Shown in pieces: positions 1-10,249 of a DNA stretch of 64,000 bases. Origin of the DNA: Straminergon stramineum (taxonomy: Eukaryota > Streptophyta > Bryopsida > Hypnales > Calliergonaceae). The translations under genes and the position numbers were made by a program. Each line of letters starts with the position of its first letter. The stretch's first letter is position 1. Below the pieces are notes generated by a model. The model made no database searches. It was not told the DNA's origin and saw only the letters and a program-made list of their open reading frames with translations. The stretch covers positions 6,078,501 to 6,142,500 of the forward strand of contig OY987269.1 in assembly GCA_963920665.1 (NCBI GenBank). The letters are read 5' to 3'.

Positions 1-60
1 GACTTGATACTTGGAAAAAACAGTTCAATATGGGAATTAAAAAAAAATAGCTAGTAAAAC

Positions 61-456
61 TCAAAAAATTACCTCAAACGTTGGCAGCAAGTATGGCACT
101 TGGGTATTTGTATGCATTTGATGTGCTTGCAATTGTTGTTGCAATTGTTGTGCTTGTAATTGTTGTGGTTGCAATTGTTGTGGTTGTGTCCTCAATTCTT
201 CGTAGAATTGGACTTTCTCCAAATGCCGGTCTTTAAATTCATGAAACTTGTTGATGATCTCATCAACCCTCCCTCCATGAGAAACAGCGATCACGGCATC
301 GTTTCGGGGATGGAATGCAATGAGTGCGACATCAACATCACATAATTTTCCTAATTGTCTTGCTTTGTTAACAGCCCCTCGCTTTCGTTTCGTGAAGGTG
401 GAATTGATCTTCCCTTCCGGTAACTTGGAATTCGTGTCAATTTTTTTACGACCCAT
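61..456 (-). CDS. M-type (type I) MADS-box transcription factor, possibly only the first exon
   Basis: The frame opens with MGRKKI and continues through TFTKRKRGAVNKARQLGKLC and DVDVALIAF, the DNA-binding and dimerising core of a MADS domain (residues 1-60). A short charged stretch follows, then a Gln-rich tail (about residues 90-115) encoded by a CAA/TTG-rich microsatellite at 128-192. No keratin-like K box is visible, which with the single long exon points to the type I (M-type) class of nuclear transcription factors rather than MIKC genes. The frame closes at 61-63, but the last codons read GAG|GTAATT, a plausible splice donor near position 75, so the real gene may continue beyond the left edge. 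A TATA-like stretch lies about 230 bp upstream of the ATG (684-694). The canonical FSKRR is changed to FTKRK. The MADS call is firm; the 3' end is not. Confidence 0.85.
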   Translation of the reverse strand: MGRKKIDTNSKLPEGKINSTFTKRKRGAVNKARQLGKLCDVDVALIAFHPRNDAVIAVSHGGRVDEIINKFHEFKDRHLEKVQFYEELRTQPQQLQPQQLQAQQLQQQLQAHQMHTNTQVPYLLPTFEVIF

Positions 457-2771
457 TGCTGACCCTTTTGTTTTTATAAAAACAAACTAACTACCAAGTA
501 TTGTCAATAATGATGTCAAAATACTGGATTTGTTGATAAAAAAAAGAAGAAGAAGTCTATCTTGAATAACTCTAGTTGTATGACCAGCATGAATGAAGAG
601 TCTGTTGGAGATAGTTCTACTATCTAAGCAGCCACATGGACTTAGAGGGCCTTTATAATCACAATTAAAGAATAGTACTAAATACTATATAAATAGAAAG
701 TAAAAGAGAAAATAATTAAAAATCAAGTGTAAATTTCATGATATAAATTTGTTCCCATACAATCATAAAATACATACATGAATTCCAACATTGTATTTAT
801 ATATGTATTTTAGACATTCTAAATATAGATCATTAACTACAAGTTTTTTTATATTTATATTAAAATCATCTTCATATATATTTAAAAATATATAAATTTT
901 GATAACTTGTTTGTAATGGCAACTCACATTTCAATGTCTTGGCAAGGGTGTATATGAAAGACACCTTGGTGAGGGTGTATACACCAAGAAAAATGCACAC
1001 AAGGTGGAAGCAATTGGGCTTCAAAGATTGCATTTCCTAAAATTAGAAAAAGAAAAAGAAAAAAATAGAATTAGAAAAGAGTATATGTTGTAACTATATC
1101 AATGTTACAAGGCAAACTAGTAGAATATATTTTTTTTAGTTTTTCTTTAGTATAAGTAGTACTTTAGTTAGATACAAGTAAATAATAAATTAATAATAAA
1201 AAATTTAATTTTAAACAAAGCATAGATTGTGATGATAGTGAGGATGTTTGAACTCTATCCAAAGTTTCCTCATAAAAAGTTCTAAACTTATTTCTTCTAA
1301 AACTAGATTAGAAATTTTTAAATGAATTGTCAAGACAATTAGCTAATTTCACTCTAACTAGAAGCCTAGGAGCATAAAAAAATGAGCTTAGAAGATTATA
1401 CACCTATATTTTAGGTGTTTGTATAACAAAAACCTTCCATGATTATAGTGTAACTATGTTATAGATACTTGTATTATAGGTGTTTATATTATAAACACAT
1501 TCAATGGTTGTACAATATCTACTTGTATACATGCTCAAGGCTCACATGCTCGCATTTTCATACTCACAAACTAGCATCGTTGTTACAATGAACTTTATTG
1601 ATAAGGTTATCAACCTAAAACTAAGGTATAGTTGCAATTTTGTGTGGTTGATGCCAATGACAAGGTGGAACTTGAAGTTTGTATCAATTTTTGAATTGCT
1701 TCAAGCATGTTGTTTGTCATTGGTCTAAAGTTTATAACCACATGAAAAACTCACCATCTTAATTTTAGAATAATTTACCACTATTTCCAAACCAAATCAC
1801 CCTTCAAATCCTACGAAATTGACTAAATCTACTTACGAAACACATTTAATTCATAGTACCCAACTAATACTTACCTTCTTATAAGAAATTTAAGTACAAG
1901 TAGACAAGGTGACAATATATTCTAAATCATAAATGTCCAAGGCACCATATTTGGATATGGACAAAACCTTAAAGGTATATATACTCTTACCAAGGTATTA
2001 CTTTTAGTATTCATATTTTTAGTATTTATATTTTTAGTTGAATATTTGTCAAAATCTATTTTTAGTATAAAATCTACTTTTGAAAAAATGAGTGTTCATG
2101 ATTTTTCTATTTAAGATTTTGCGCAAGGACATGCACTAAAAATTTTGATTTCCTTGTGTTGAAAATGAGCATCAAATACACTATGTCTTTAATGAGGGAT
2201 CAAATAGAAACTTCATTCAAAAAAATTGTAGATAGGTTTTAATTTATATAGAACATTGCAAGCCCCACAAGCATTTTGAAAGTCAAAACTTGAATTTTCA
2301 CAAAGTTCTTGACTTCAAATACTTTTAAGCTCAACTAAGAAAATTTATCTCGAGTAATCTACTTTTTATTCCATTTGAATTTCTTTCAAAATTATAAAAT
2401 TTTTTATTTTTTGTAACACTTTAAAGATAGTGTCTTGAAAGCTCAAAATACACCACTTTTGAACCTTTTCTATCAAATTCCTTTTGGTGTGAGCTCAAGG
2501 AGCACATTAATTACACCATGATGTTTGTGACTATTATTTCCCTTTTCTTAAAAACTTCATACTATTTTAGTCTTTTTGTAATTTTTCAAATTTTTTCAAA
2601 TTTTTTTATTTAAAAAATCATATAAATTTCAATTTGATATTTTTACTTATGAAAAAATGAGTTTAAATTTAGACATATATTACTACATGTGAAAAATACC
2701 AAACTTTTGAAGTGTGAATTTTAGTATAGAAATTGAATGAACTTTGACCAAGCCCAAACATGAAATGTCCT
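457..2771. other. AT-rich spacer upstream of the MADS gene
   Basis: No convincing gene is visible. The stretch holds the presumed promoter of the MADS gene and then AT-rich DNA with many stops in all frames. The short open frame at 1504-1728 has no recognisable domain. Nothing else stands out. Confidence 0.5.
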
Positions 2772-3890
2772 TTAATCCCTAAAGGACTAGCCTTCTGTTT
2801 TTGGCAACATAACTTTTTTGGGCAAGTACATGTGAATGGAGATTTGACTTATTTAGGGTGAGATTCTTTTACAAAATGTAGACAAGGAATATCTTCCATG
2901 AGTGCTAAATTTCATTTAATTTGACTATACAAGTGAAAAGTTGTGATGCAAAATGTTGTTTGTTTCTCAACTCGGGGAACCTGGGCAAATAAGAAAAAAT
3001 CAATTTTTTCATAAATAAAAACTTGAAATTAGTATTCTACACTGAATATGGGTATTAAGGGGACCCATACTAATTAATCGACATTCCACACTAAAGAAAT
3101 ATCTATCTTTATTGTACATTAGTAGTTATTGAAGTGTCCAGGGGATGTGCATTATGTTTCGAACGTCTACAGTTTTCTAGAATTAGTCCCTTTAATTTTT
3201 CGGTCCCCTTAATACCCCTATTCAATGTAAATTTCTACATATAGAGAAAGCTTTGAATCATTCCATTTTATCAATGAAATGAAAGTTATGAAGAGTTTTA
3301 GTTTGCAAGTAGTTATGAAATCATTACTCTGAAATATACTTTGAAGTCTTTTATTTAACTCAATTTTTAATACTTTTTGAAATAAAATAAAATAGTACGA
3401 TGTAGATTTTTTATTATAAAATTACAACCATTGGAATTTTCAATTTTCAATTCTAGAACTAAATTCTTAACAAATTAGTATATGAATCATTCTCTACTTC
3501 ATTCTACCAACTATTTTTTCCTATATGTTGAACAATTCCAAATGATCTAAAATTTTTTAAGCATGTATCCAACTTGCCTTGAAGAATGAATCCAAAGAAG
3601 TATAAGCATTTTGGACATTTTTACATATAAATGTGACCTTGTGAAGTGCACCTCCTAGATTTTCGTAGGGCCAAAAAAAGGGGGTTTGTCACTTCAAATG
3701 TTAATATCTTGCCATCCACATGGTGGAAATTTCTGAAATTTTTTCCACATCTTTTCAAACCAGCATAAAACAAGATCCTATAGTTACATTTGTCCAAAAA
3801 TATTCTTTTTCTAAATTGTTTTACTTGTACTAGAATTGGCAGTTTTGGAGTGTTTTTGGTGAACACATAGTCAAGGAACTTTGGGTTTGA
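2772..3890 (+). mobile_element. TTAA-flanked non-coding element, copy A (piggyBac-like MITE), carrying a nested MITE
   Basis: The left end reads TTAATCCCTAAAGGAC and the right end is a degenerate inverted version around 3871-3890. The interior aligns with copy B (9300-10249) along its length, for example the 'catgtagccaa' and 'cacttcaaatg' blocks and the 'gcagttttggag' right-end block. Removing the 192-bp MITE at 3038-3229 leaves about 925 bp, close to the 950 bp of copy B. There is no coding capacity, so it is a non-autonomous derivative. Confidence 0.7.
3038..3229 (+). mobile_element. 192-bp TA-flanked MITE (Tc1/mariner-like), copy 1
   Basis: Imperfect terminal inverted repeats are visible: CACTGAATATGGGTATTAAG on the left, and the reverse complement of the right end reads CATTGAATAGGGGTATTAAG. 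A TA flanks each end. The same 192-bp sequence recurs inverted at 55489-55680. Copy B of the host element gives a paralogous empty site (ttttcTAgattt against tattcTA...TAaattt), which supports TA as the duplicated target. No coding capacity is present. Confidence 0.8.
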
Positions 3891-4089
3891 GAATTAGGAA
3901 GTTGTGAATTGATTATGGATATACATGTTACATTGTTTAACCTCATATTTTTTTTAGAATCAAAATTGTAGACTTGAAATATAGAAAGAGGGTTAAAAGA
4001 CTTCAATTTCATTTAAAAGTTTCTATACATTATATTCATTTCATCACATGCAACTCAATTTTTTCAAATATAAGACTTTGGATTCTAAT
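3891..4089. other. short spacer between two TTAA elements
   Basis: About 200 bp of AT-rich sequence separates the degenerate right end of copy A from the TTAACCCC start of copy E. Nothing is recognisable. Confidence 0.5.
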
Positions 4090-5196
4090 TTAACCCCTAA
4101 AGCTCTATCATGTTTGGAGGCTCAAAAGTCCTCCAAAATACTAGTCTTTTAAAGCAAGGCTAAAATCTTCATCTATATTTAATTTTTAACAAATCCAACC
4201 ATAGGATTCATTAGTTCTCTTGATAGAGTACACCCTCCTAAAATTGTAGAATAAGTAACCTTACCAATTGCAAAATCATGATGCTTGAATTTCAAAAGTA
4301 AATATTTTTCAACTCTTTCCAAATGGTAAGATTTCATTTTTCAAAATTTTTACCCAAAAATTTGCAGATCTTACAACTTGAAACTCTCCATGACATATTG
4401 AAGAAAAAAATGGAAACACATAAAAAATTTCAACTAAACAGATTTCATATCCATGCTTGAAAAAAATAGTAAGTAGAAGTAGAGAATGATTCAAAATACA
4501 AAATTGTTAAGAATTTAGTTATGGAATAGAAAAATTCAAATCCCCATGGTTGTGATGTTGTACTAAACAAACTAGACCCTATGATTTTATTTTTTTCCAA
4601 AAAAATATTGAAAATTATGTTAAATGAAGGACCTCAAAGTTTATTTTAGAGTAGTGGTTCCATAGCTCCTCACAAACTATAGCTCCCCACAAATTAAAAT
4701 TCCTTATATAACTTTCATCTCAGTAATCAAAATGGAATGAATCAAAGTTATACACACAATATATATACATAAGATAGAAGCTAGGGGAGGACACTCCCCG
4801 CGCTTTACAAAGTGACCTGCGGCGAAAAATAGGGTGGATTTAATTCATCATAGGTAAAATTTATAAAGATTTTACATTTAAAGAAGGGGACTTAAAAAGT
4901 GACATGTCTTTTATAAGTAAAATAGATACCCGAAAATTATGGTCCATTAATTATTTTTTAAATGTAAAATAGGGGCCAAAGAATAGGATCCAAGGAATTC
5001 TATTTACTAGGTTCAGTTATGGTTATGCTACAGTACTAGTAAGATACAGGTACTATACAAATCTGAAGTATAACTACAACATATCTTGTAGTCAGTCGAT
5101 GAATGGGGTAGTTTCCATCTGTTCTGTCTGTTAAGTTTAACGACTACTGCTAGGGTTTAGGCGCGAACGATAATTTCGAGGTTGGGAGGGAGGCGC

Positions 5197-5367
5197 GGCA
5201 GCGTGTGTTCACGAATTTGTTTGCAAATCTGGGTGCGGTTGAGGGTTAATCACGCGATGAGTTCTCCAGCTTCTTGAGTGACGGCAGCGTGTGTTCACGA
5301 ATTTGTTTGCAATCTGGGTGCGGTTTAGGGTTAATCGCGCGATGAGTTCTGCTGCTTGTTGAGGGAC
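5197..5367 (+). repeat. 86-bp tandem duplication inside the Mutator-like element
   Basis: Two adjacent units begin ggcagcgtgtgttcacgaat at 5197 and 5283. Both continue through 'ctgggtgcggtt', 'agggttaatc' and 'cgcgatgagttct'. A third partial start (ggcagcgtgg) follows at 5368. The units differ by a few bases. Confidence 0.85.
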
Positions 5368-5544
5368 GGCAGCGTGGAGATGGTGTTTCCGATTCGCGCG
5401 ATCAGTTCTTCGGCTGAACCGTGGAGGCTGCTCTTGGGGATGGCATGCGCTTGGTTGTGGGTGTGCGATCAGATTGGTGGTGGGCTTAGGGTGAGGAGGT
5501 GAACGAAGGGGTCGGCGATTCCTTGTGCGGGGGCGCTTGCTTGT

Positions 5545-5617
5545 GTGTGCGCGATCAGTTGTTTGTGCCCGATCAGTTGTTTGTGCGCGACCAGTTGTTT
5601 GTGCGCAATCAGTTGTG
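5545..5617 (+). repeat. 18-bp minisatellite (cgatcagttgtttgtgcg), about four copies
   Basis: Four consecutive 18-bp units with single-base changes (cgatcagtt, cgatcagtt, cgaccagtt, caatcagtt) are readable in this GC-rich part of the Mutator-like element. The core motif also occurs outside the array between 5252 and 5785. Confidence 0.85.
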
Positions 5618-6080
5618 GAATTCTGTTTTGGGGTCAGCGGCGTGACAAAGGTGTTCCCGATTCCTGGTGCGGGGTTTGCTTTTGCGGGGTGCGCGATCAG
5701 TTCTGCTGGGGTGTGCAAGGTTCACCAGCGTGGAGGATGGTGTTCGGGATTGTTTTAGCTTGCTTGTTTGTACGCGATCAATTGTGGTGGTGTGTTCAGG
5801 TCAGCGGCGTCACGGAGTGCGGTTGTTGTTCGTGTGTTCGTTTGTGCGGGTGTGTTTTCTGCTAGTGTGTTCACGACGGTGCTGCGCTCTCCTCAGCGGA
5901 AGACGAGGTCGGCCTGCCTTGTCCTCGGCGGCCAGCGTGCATTCGAATCAGCCCAATCTCGGCAGATGGTGGGCAGTGGAGTCATCTGGTCGTGGGGAGG
6001 GTGCTGATCGCGTGGAGGCTGCTCAGGATTCTGCAGTCGACCTCAGCGGTTCCCCTCATGAAGGTGAGTGTTCAGCTCGC

Positions 6081-6617
6081 ATGAATGACTTGCTGGGTTC
6101 TTTGTGTTTGGGTTTTAGAGGTCCGAATTGGATTTACGGTGGTGTGTCTTATTCGGTGACTCCGTTGTTCAATGACCCTCACGTTGGCGCTGTCTGGTAT
6201 GCCGAACCTCATTTGACGGCGACATTCATGAGAAACGGTAAATTTGTAAAAGTGAATGGTACGTTCAGGCATACGTCTTGTAGCAGGGTCGATAGATCGG
6301 GTAGAGGATTTGTGAATCTGTCTTGTGAGCTGTGCTCGTCTATCCCGAAAGAGAATGACTTTTACAAACGAGTTGTCAGGGAACATTTTAGTGTAGAAAA
6401 GAGGGGAGGGAGAAGCACTGGAGCTGGAAGGCGACTTGCTTACCTCTCCATTCCAGAAATTGCTGACCATGCTCGACTCATGAGGAGGAAACTTAGCAGT
6501 CAGAAACTTCAGCACAGGTCTGCTCAAGCTAGAATTGTGCAGTTGGATGGTTTTTCACATGTGTTGGATGGCTTAGAACTGCAGCTTGTTGCCATAGTTC
6601 TTGTAAATGATTTGTAA
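6081..6617 (+). CDS. unidentified open frame inside the Mutator-like element
   Basis: The first ATG here gives a 178-residue product, and the frame is open upstream to 5667 without a good start. I do not recognise the protein. Visible features are a histidine/cysteine pattern (HTSC about 50 residues after the middle, then CELC in NLSCELCSSIPKENDF), a basic segment (EKRGGRSTGAGRRLAYL) and a helical basic stretch ending QARIVQL. The spaced Cys pairs followed by basic helices could be a small zinc-binding domain, which is an inference. A strong donor-like sequence (AAG|GTGAGT) lies just before the ATG at 6063/6064, as expected if the segment derives from a split gene. The codon composition is far less AT-rich than the flanks. 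It could be a captured gene fragment or a remnant of the element's own gene. Confidence 0.45.
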   Translation: MNDLLGSLCLGFRGPNWIYGGVSYSVTPLFNDPHVGAVWYAEPHLTATFMRNGKFVKVNGTFRHTSCSRVDRSGRGFVNLSCELCSSIPKENDFYKRVVREHFSVEKRGGRSTGAGRRLAYLSIPEIADHARLMRRKLSSQKLQHRSAQARIVQLDGFSHVLDGLELQLVAIVLVNDL

Positions 6618-6740
6618 TGTTTGTGTTTTTTAACACCTTTAGTACATTAAACTCTTTCATTACTTTTTCATTTGTAATGTTTGTGTTTTTTAACACATTT
6701 TGTACATTAAACTCTTTCATTACTTTGTCATTTGTAATGT
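6611..6740 (+). repeat. 60-bp tandem repeat, two copies plus a partial third
   Basis: Units beginning tttgtaatgtttgtgttttt start at 6611 and 6671, exactly 60 bp apart, and a partial third starts at 6731. The array overlaps the end of the open frame inside the Mutator-like element and gives it an AT-rich tail. Confidence 0.85.
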
Positions 6741-7808
6741 CTTGCTTTTATTTAGCATTTGTGCATGTATTTGTCTTCAAGTATGCATTCTAATGTAAAC
6801 ACATCCATTTTTTGCCTTAAAGTTGAATCTTGTGGGTGTACAGGGCATATCTTGTCACTTTAATTCTCATTACTTGTTAAATTAGTTTTGTTCTTTATAA
6901 AGAAAATAGCCTCCAATAAATTCAGCCTATGTACGTATTATAAGTAAAGATAGGCATGATAATATGGGCTCTAGGGGGGTTTATAAGTAATTATAGGGGC
7001 CTGAAAATTCAAAAAAATAAATAAATACCCCCCTAAAAAAAAATACCCCAGCGCCGCACGTGGTACCCAGAAAATACGAAGAGTGTCCTCCCCGGGGATA
7101 GAAGTGCTAATAGCCAATCATTTAAGCAATTTTGTAGCAAATTGTGAGTAGTATGAGGTGGTGGAAATTTTTCCCATGTAGGAAGATAGGAAATTTGAGG
7201 ATTACAAATTTTTCATAATTTTAATTCCAAAACTGAAATTACTATGAATTTTGGGAGCCAAAAAATATTCATGACCTATAGCCAATGTCTAAACTTTTCC
7301 GATTCCAAACATTCAAGAACTACTTTCCTACTCACTACTTCCTACTGTCTTGCCTTGCTACTTTGGGAATTTGGGATACATGTGGCATAACCTTATTAGT
7401 TCCAACTTTGAAAAGGACCAAAAAAACACAATCCAAACATTGGTTGGAAATTTATTCTAGCCTTGGTTGGAAATACTACACCCTACTAGTTGGGCACTAG
7501 GTGTGGCTGACAATTGGTGCCTCTACCTTAAAGAGAGAGAAAACCAATTTCAAATTTTCTTTCTGAAAAAGTGATTTTTTCTAAGTGGAGTGGGCTCCAA
7601 AAGAAACTACATATCATACAATAACTCTTTATCCATGTAGTAAAGAATTATGAAAATTTGTGCCCCTTAGACCCTTGGCTTAAAACTACTCCTCAACCAC
7701 ATGTGTGAAAATTTCAAATAAAAAAAATAAAAATTCTATTTGTAAATGGATGACCATAAGCGCTATGTTGCCAAAAATGCTAATTGATCCTTGATCCTTT
7801 AGGGGGTA

Positions 7809-9144
7809 AGTAGCTATTTTTTCTATTTTCATCAACTACAGTCATTCAGAAGAGGGTTTATCCCAAAAGAAATTTTGAATACCCATCAACATCTTTGTCA
7901 TCTTCTACTACTAGGAGTGTGATATAATTGAGTTAGGGAACCTACAAGAACTCCAAATTTGCTTAGGATGGGTTTGTGAGAATTTGGGTTATTTGTTGCT
8001 TGATTTGCATTGCTCAAATGTTTTTGGAAGAGTAATAGTTGCAAATATAAAGATTTATTTTTGCATAGTTATGCAGAATTTGAGAAGGTTTTGATTGATG
8101 TTGATCAAATTTTGTGCATATTATTAGCCTGTAAACTGTTGTGCTTTTTTTTAGCAATATTTTCACAAAACAACACATGTTGAAAACAAGGTGGAGTAGT
8201 CAAATTTGTGATTTCTTTTGCAACTTTTAACCCAAAAATCAAATGTCTATGTCTTCACCAATTTTAAGAGCCTAATTCTTTGGTAGCCTCAAGATTATAA
8301 CGTTCAAAGATTTACATTACTATCATTTATTGTTTCAAAAGGTAGGATTTTTCAATTTAAAAAAAATTCCATTTTTAGGCTACCTAAAATCTCAAAGAAA
8401 TTCTTAAAAGAAAAAACAAAGTCTTAAACTACAAATTTGTTTCTTTTACAAATTGAATTGTTGAGAACATGGCTAGAAGAAATCCCCATGCTACACAAGA
8501 ATTTTAGATAATGATGTTAAGAATTACCCACCCACCCACCCCGTTTTGGTCATTAAAAGACTTCAAGGGTATAGTGTAGCTCCATCTCTAGAACTTTCAT
8601 TTTGTTTTTGTGAGACAAAGTTGATTTTTTGCAATCCTTGCAAAAGTGGTTGGAATTTTTATTTCTTGGATTTGTACGCTTCTTTTGACCAAATGAATGA
8701 TATGATAATACACTAATAGTGTAATTTAGGATCATCATATTACATTTTTTATTACTAAACCTATTATTCCAATCACTCTGATTTTCATTTAGTTGACAAA
8801 TAGTATTCCTATTGACATTTCATGTTCATAACTCTAGTAGTATTGTTGACATTTAGTGTTAGAGTTTATAATTAGTGTTGCAAATACTAAATTCCATTAT
8901 CAGTGTAATGTGATGTGGATCTCATTGTTTGGTTAGGTTCCAATTATCCAAGAGGATGACATGTATGTAGTGCATGAATTTTGATGTAATCACAAATTGA
9001 ATATTGGGTTGGACTCCTAGACCCGCCCGTACATTGTCCTCTCTTTATGCAATTTTATTTTTTCAGAGTTGAATTAATTTTGGTTTCGTAATCTTGATTT
9101 GCTCGGTTTTCAAGGAATTTGAGTCAATTTGCTCATAATCAAGA
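7809..9144. other. AT-rich spacer
   Basis: No gene is recognised. Open frames are short and without domains. A short C-rich run (acccacccacccacccc, about 8526-8541) is visible. The last 100 bp before 9145 would be the promoter or leader of the gene fragment that follows. Confidence 0.4.
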
Positions 9145-9299
9145 ATGGCTCAAACATGGATCTTGATCACGATGATGTTGGTCTTCGCGGCAAATGTTTT
9201 AATGGCGCCTTCAGTGTGGCCACCAGCTCATAAGGCACTCTTGTTCTAAGAAATCAATGTGGGGTGTGGTTGTAAGGAAGTCTCGCTCTCAACAAGCCA
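9145..9299 (+). pseudogene. truncated secretory-protein gene (possibly thaumatin-like), cut off by a TTAA element
   Basis: An ATG in excellent plant context (AAGAATGGCT) opens a 34-codon frame that reads as a signal peptide: MAQTWILITMMLVFAANVLM, then APSVWPPAHK and a stop at 9247-9249. One frame over, the DNA continues GTLVLRNQC and then GVWL, a stop and GSLALNKP. This resembles the start of mature thaumatin-like (PR5) proteins, where a short beta strand leads to N-Q/N-C and then VW. The gene would therefore carry a frameshift and a nonsense change, and it ends exactly where copy B of the TTAA element begins (9300). The signal peptide is clear; the thaumatin assignment is tentative because only about 20 mature residues survive. 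Confidence 0.4.
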
Positions 9300-10249
9300 T
9301 TAACCCCCAAAGGACCAAACAATGTTTTTTGGCAATGTAGCGATTTCGGGCAGCTCACTATGAATGGAATTTTTATTTTTTTTCTATGAAATTTTCACAC
9401 AACATGTGCCCAAGGAGTAGATTTAAGGCCCAACAATTTTCATAACTTTTGAATATATGGTTAAAAAGTTATTGTATGATATGTTGTTTTCATTGCTTGG
9501 CGGGTAGACCAGGCAACAAAGAAAATTTCTTTAAAAATCACTTTTTTTTAAAATAAAAATTTGAAATTAATTTTCTAGATTTATATATATGTGGAAAGCT
9601 TTTAATCATTCCATTTTGATGTCTGAGATGAAAGTTATGAAGGTTTTTAGTTGTGGGTAGTGTTAATAATGGAATCTCTACTCTAAAATAAACTTTGAAG
9701 ATCTTTATTTAACTCAATTTTCAATATTTTTGGAAAAAAATAAAAACATGAGGTGTAAATTGTTTATTACAAAATTATAACCATTGGGATTGACATTTTT
9801 CAATTCCATAAGTAAATGATTAACAATTTAGTATTTTGAATCATTCTCTACTTCTTTCTACTTACTAATTTTTTCCTATATGTTGTACAATTCCAAATGG
9901 CCTAAAATTTTTCAAGCATGTAGCCAATATGACTTAATGAATGAACCCAAAGAGTTACAACCATTTTGAACATTTTTTCATAATGATATGGCCTTGTGAA
10001 GTGCATCTGCCTAGGTTTTTGCAGGGCCAAAAAAAGGTTTTTTGTCACTTCAAATGCTAATATCTTGCAATCCACACCGTGGAAATTTTTGAAATTTTTT
10101 CCACATCTTCCCAAACCAGTGTTCTACAAGATCCTATGGTTACATTTGTCCAAAAATGTAATTTTTTTCTAAAATTTGGTACTTGTTCTAGAAATGGCAG
10201 TTTTGGAGCATTTTTGGTGAAAACATAGTCAAATACATTTAGGGGTTAA
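9300..10249 (+). mobile_element. TTAA-flanked non-coding element, copy B (best preserved, 950 bp)
   Basis: The element starts TTAACCCCCAAAGGACCAAA and ends CATTTAGGGGTTAA, with TTAA at both boundaries (9300-9303 and 10246-10249). The terminal inverted homology is short (CCCC-T/C-AAA) and there is no coding capacity. TTAA target sites with CCC/GGG ends are the hallmark of piggyBac-type transposons, and Kolobok elements also use TTAA. This copy aligns end to end with copies A and C. It sits directly against the truncated secretory-gene fragment. Confidence 0.75.

Larger units (their letters stand above)
4782..7096 (+). mobile_element. 2.3-kb Mutator-like (Pack-MULE-like) DNA transposon
   Basis: Both ends carry GGGGAGGACACTC as inverted repeats (4784-4796 and the complement at 7081-7093). 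They are flanked by gatagaagc (4773-4781) and gatagaagt (7097-7105), a 9-bp target duplication with one mismatch. This length is typical of Mutator-like elements. The inside (about 5140-6600) is much more GC-rich than anything nearby and looks like captured or gene-derived DNA. It contains tandem repeats, a repeated GCGCGATCAGTT-like motif and an open frame, but no recognisable MURA transposase, so the element is probably non-autonomous. The terminal homology is short, so the superfamily assignment rests mainly on the target duplication length. Confidence 0.65.
4090..7808 (-). mobile_element. TTAA-flanked element, copy E, split by a Mutator-like insertion and further foreign DNA
   Basis: The left end reads TTAACCCCTAAAGCTC and the right end is CCTTTAGGGGGTAAG at about 7794-7808, an inverted match. 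The left part (4090-4772) aligns with copy D (36788-37709), and the right part (about 7540-7808) aligns with the right third of copy D, so the two parts were once contiguous. Between them lie the element at 4782-7096 and about 430 bp of additional unassigned DNA (7106-7535). By family sequence it is in the opposite orientation to copies A, B and C. Confidence 0.7.

Noticed and set aside
5209..5718. Minus-strand 169-codon frame rich in AQTTDRAQTT repeats
   Set aside because: It arises from the 18-bp and 86-bp repeats within the transposon; there is no domain and it is not continuous with the better plus-strand frame.
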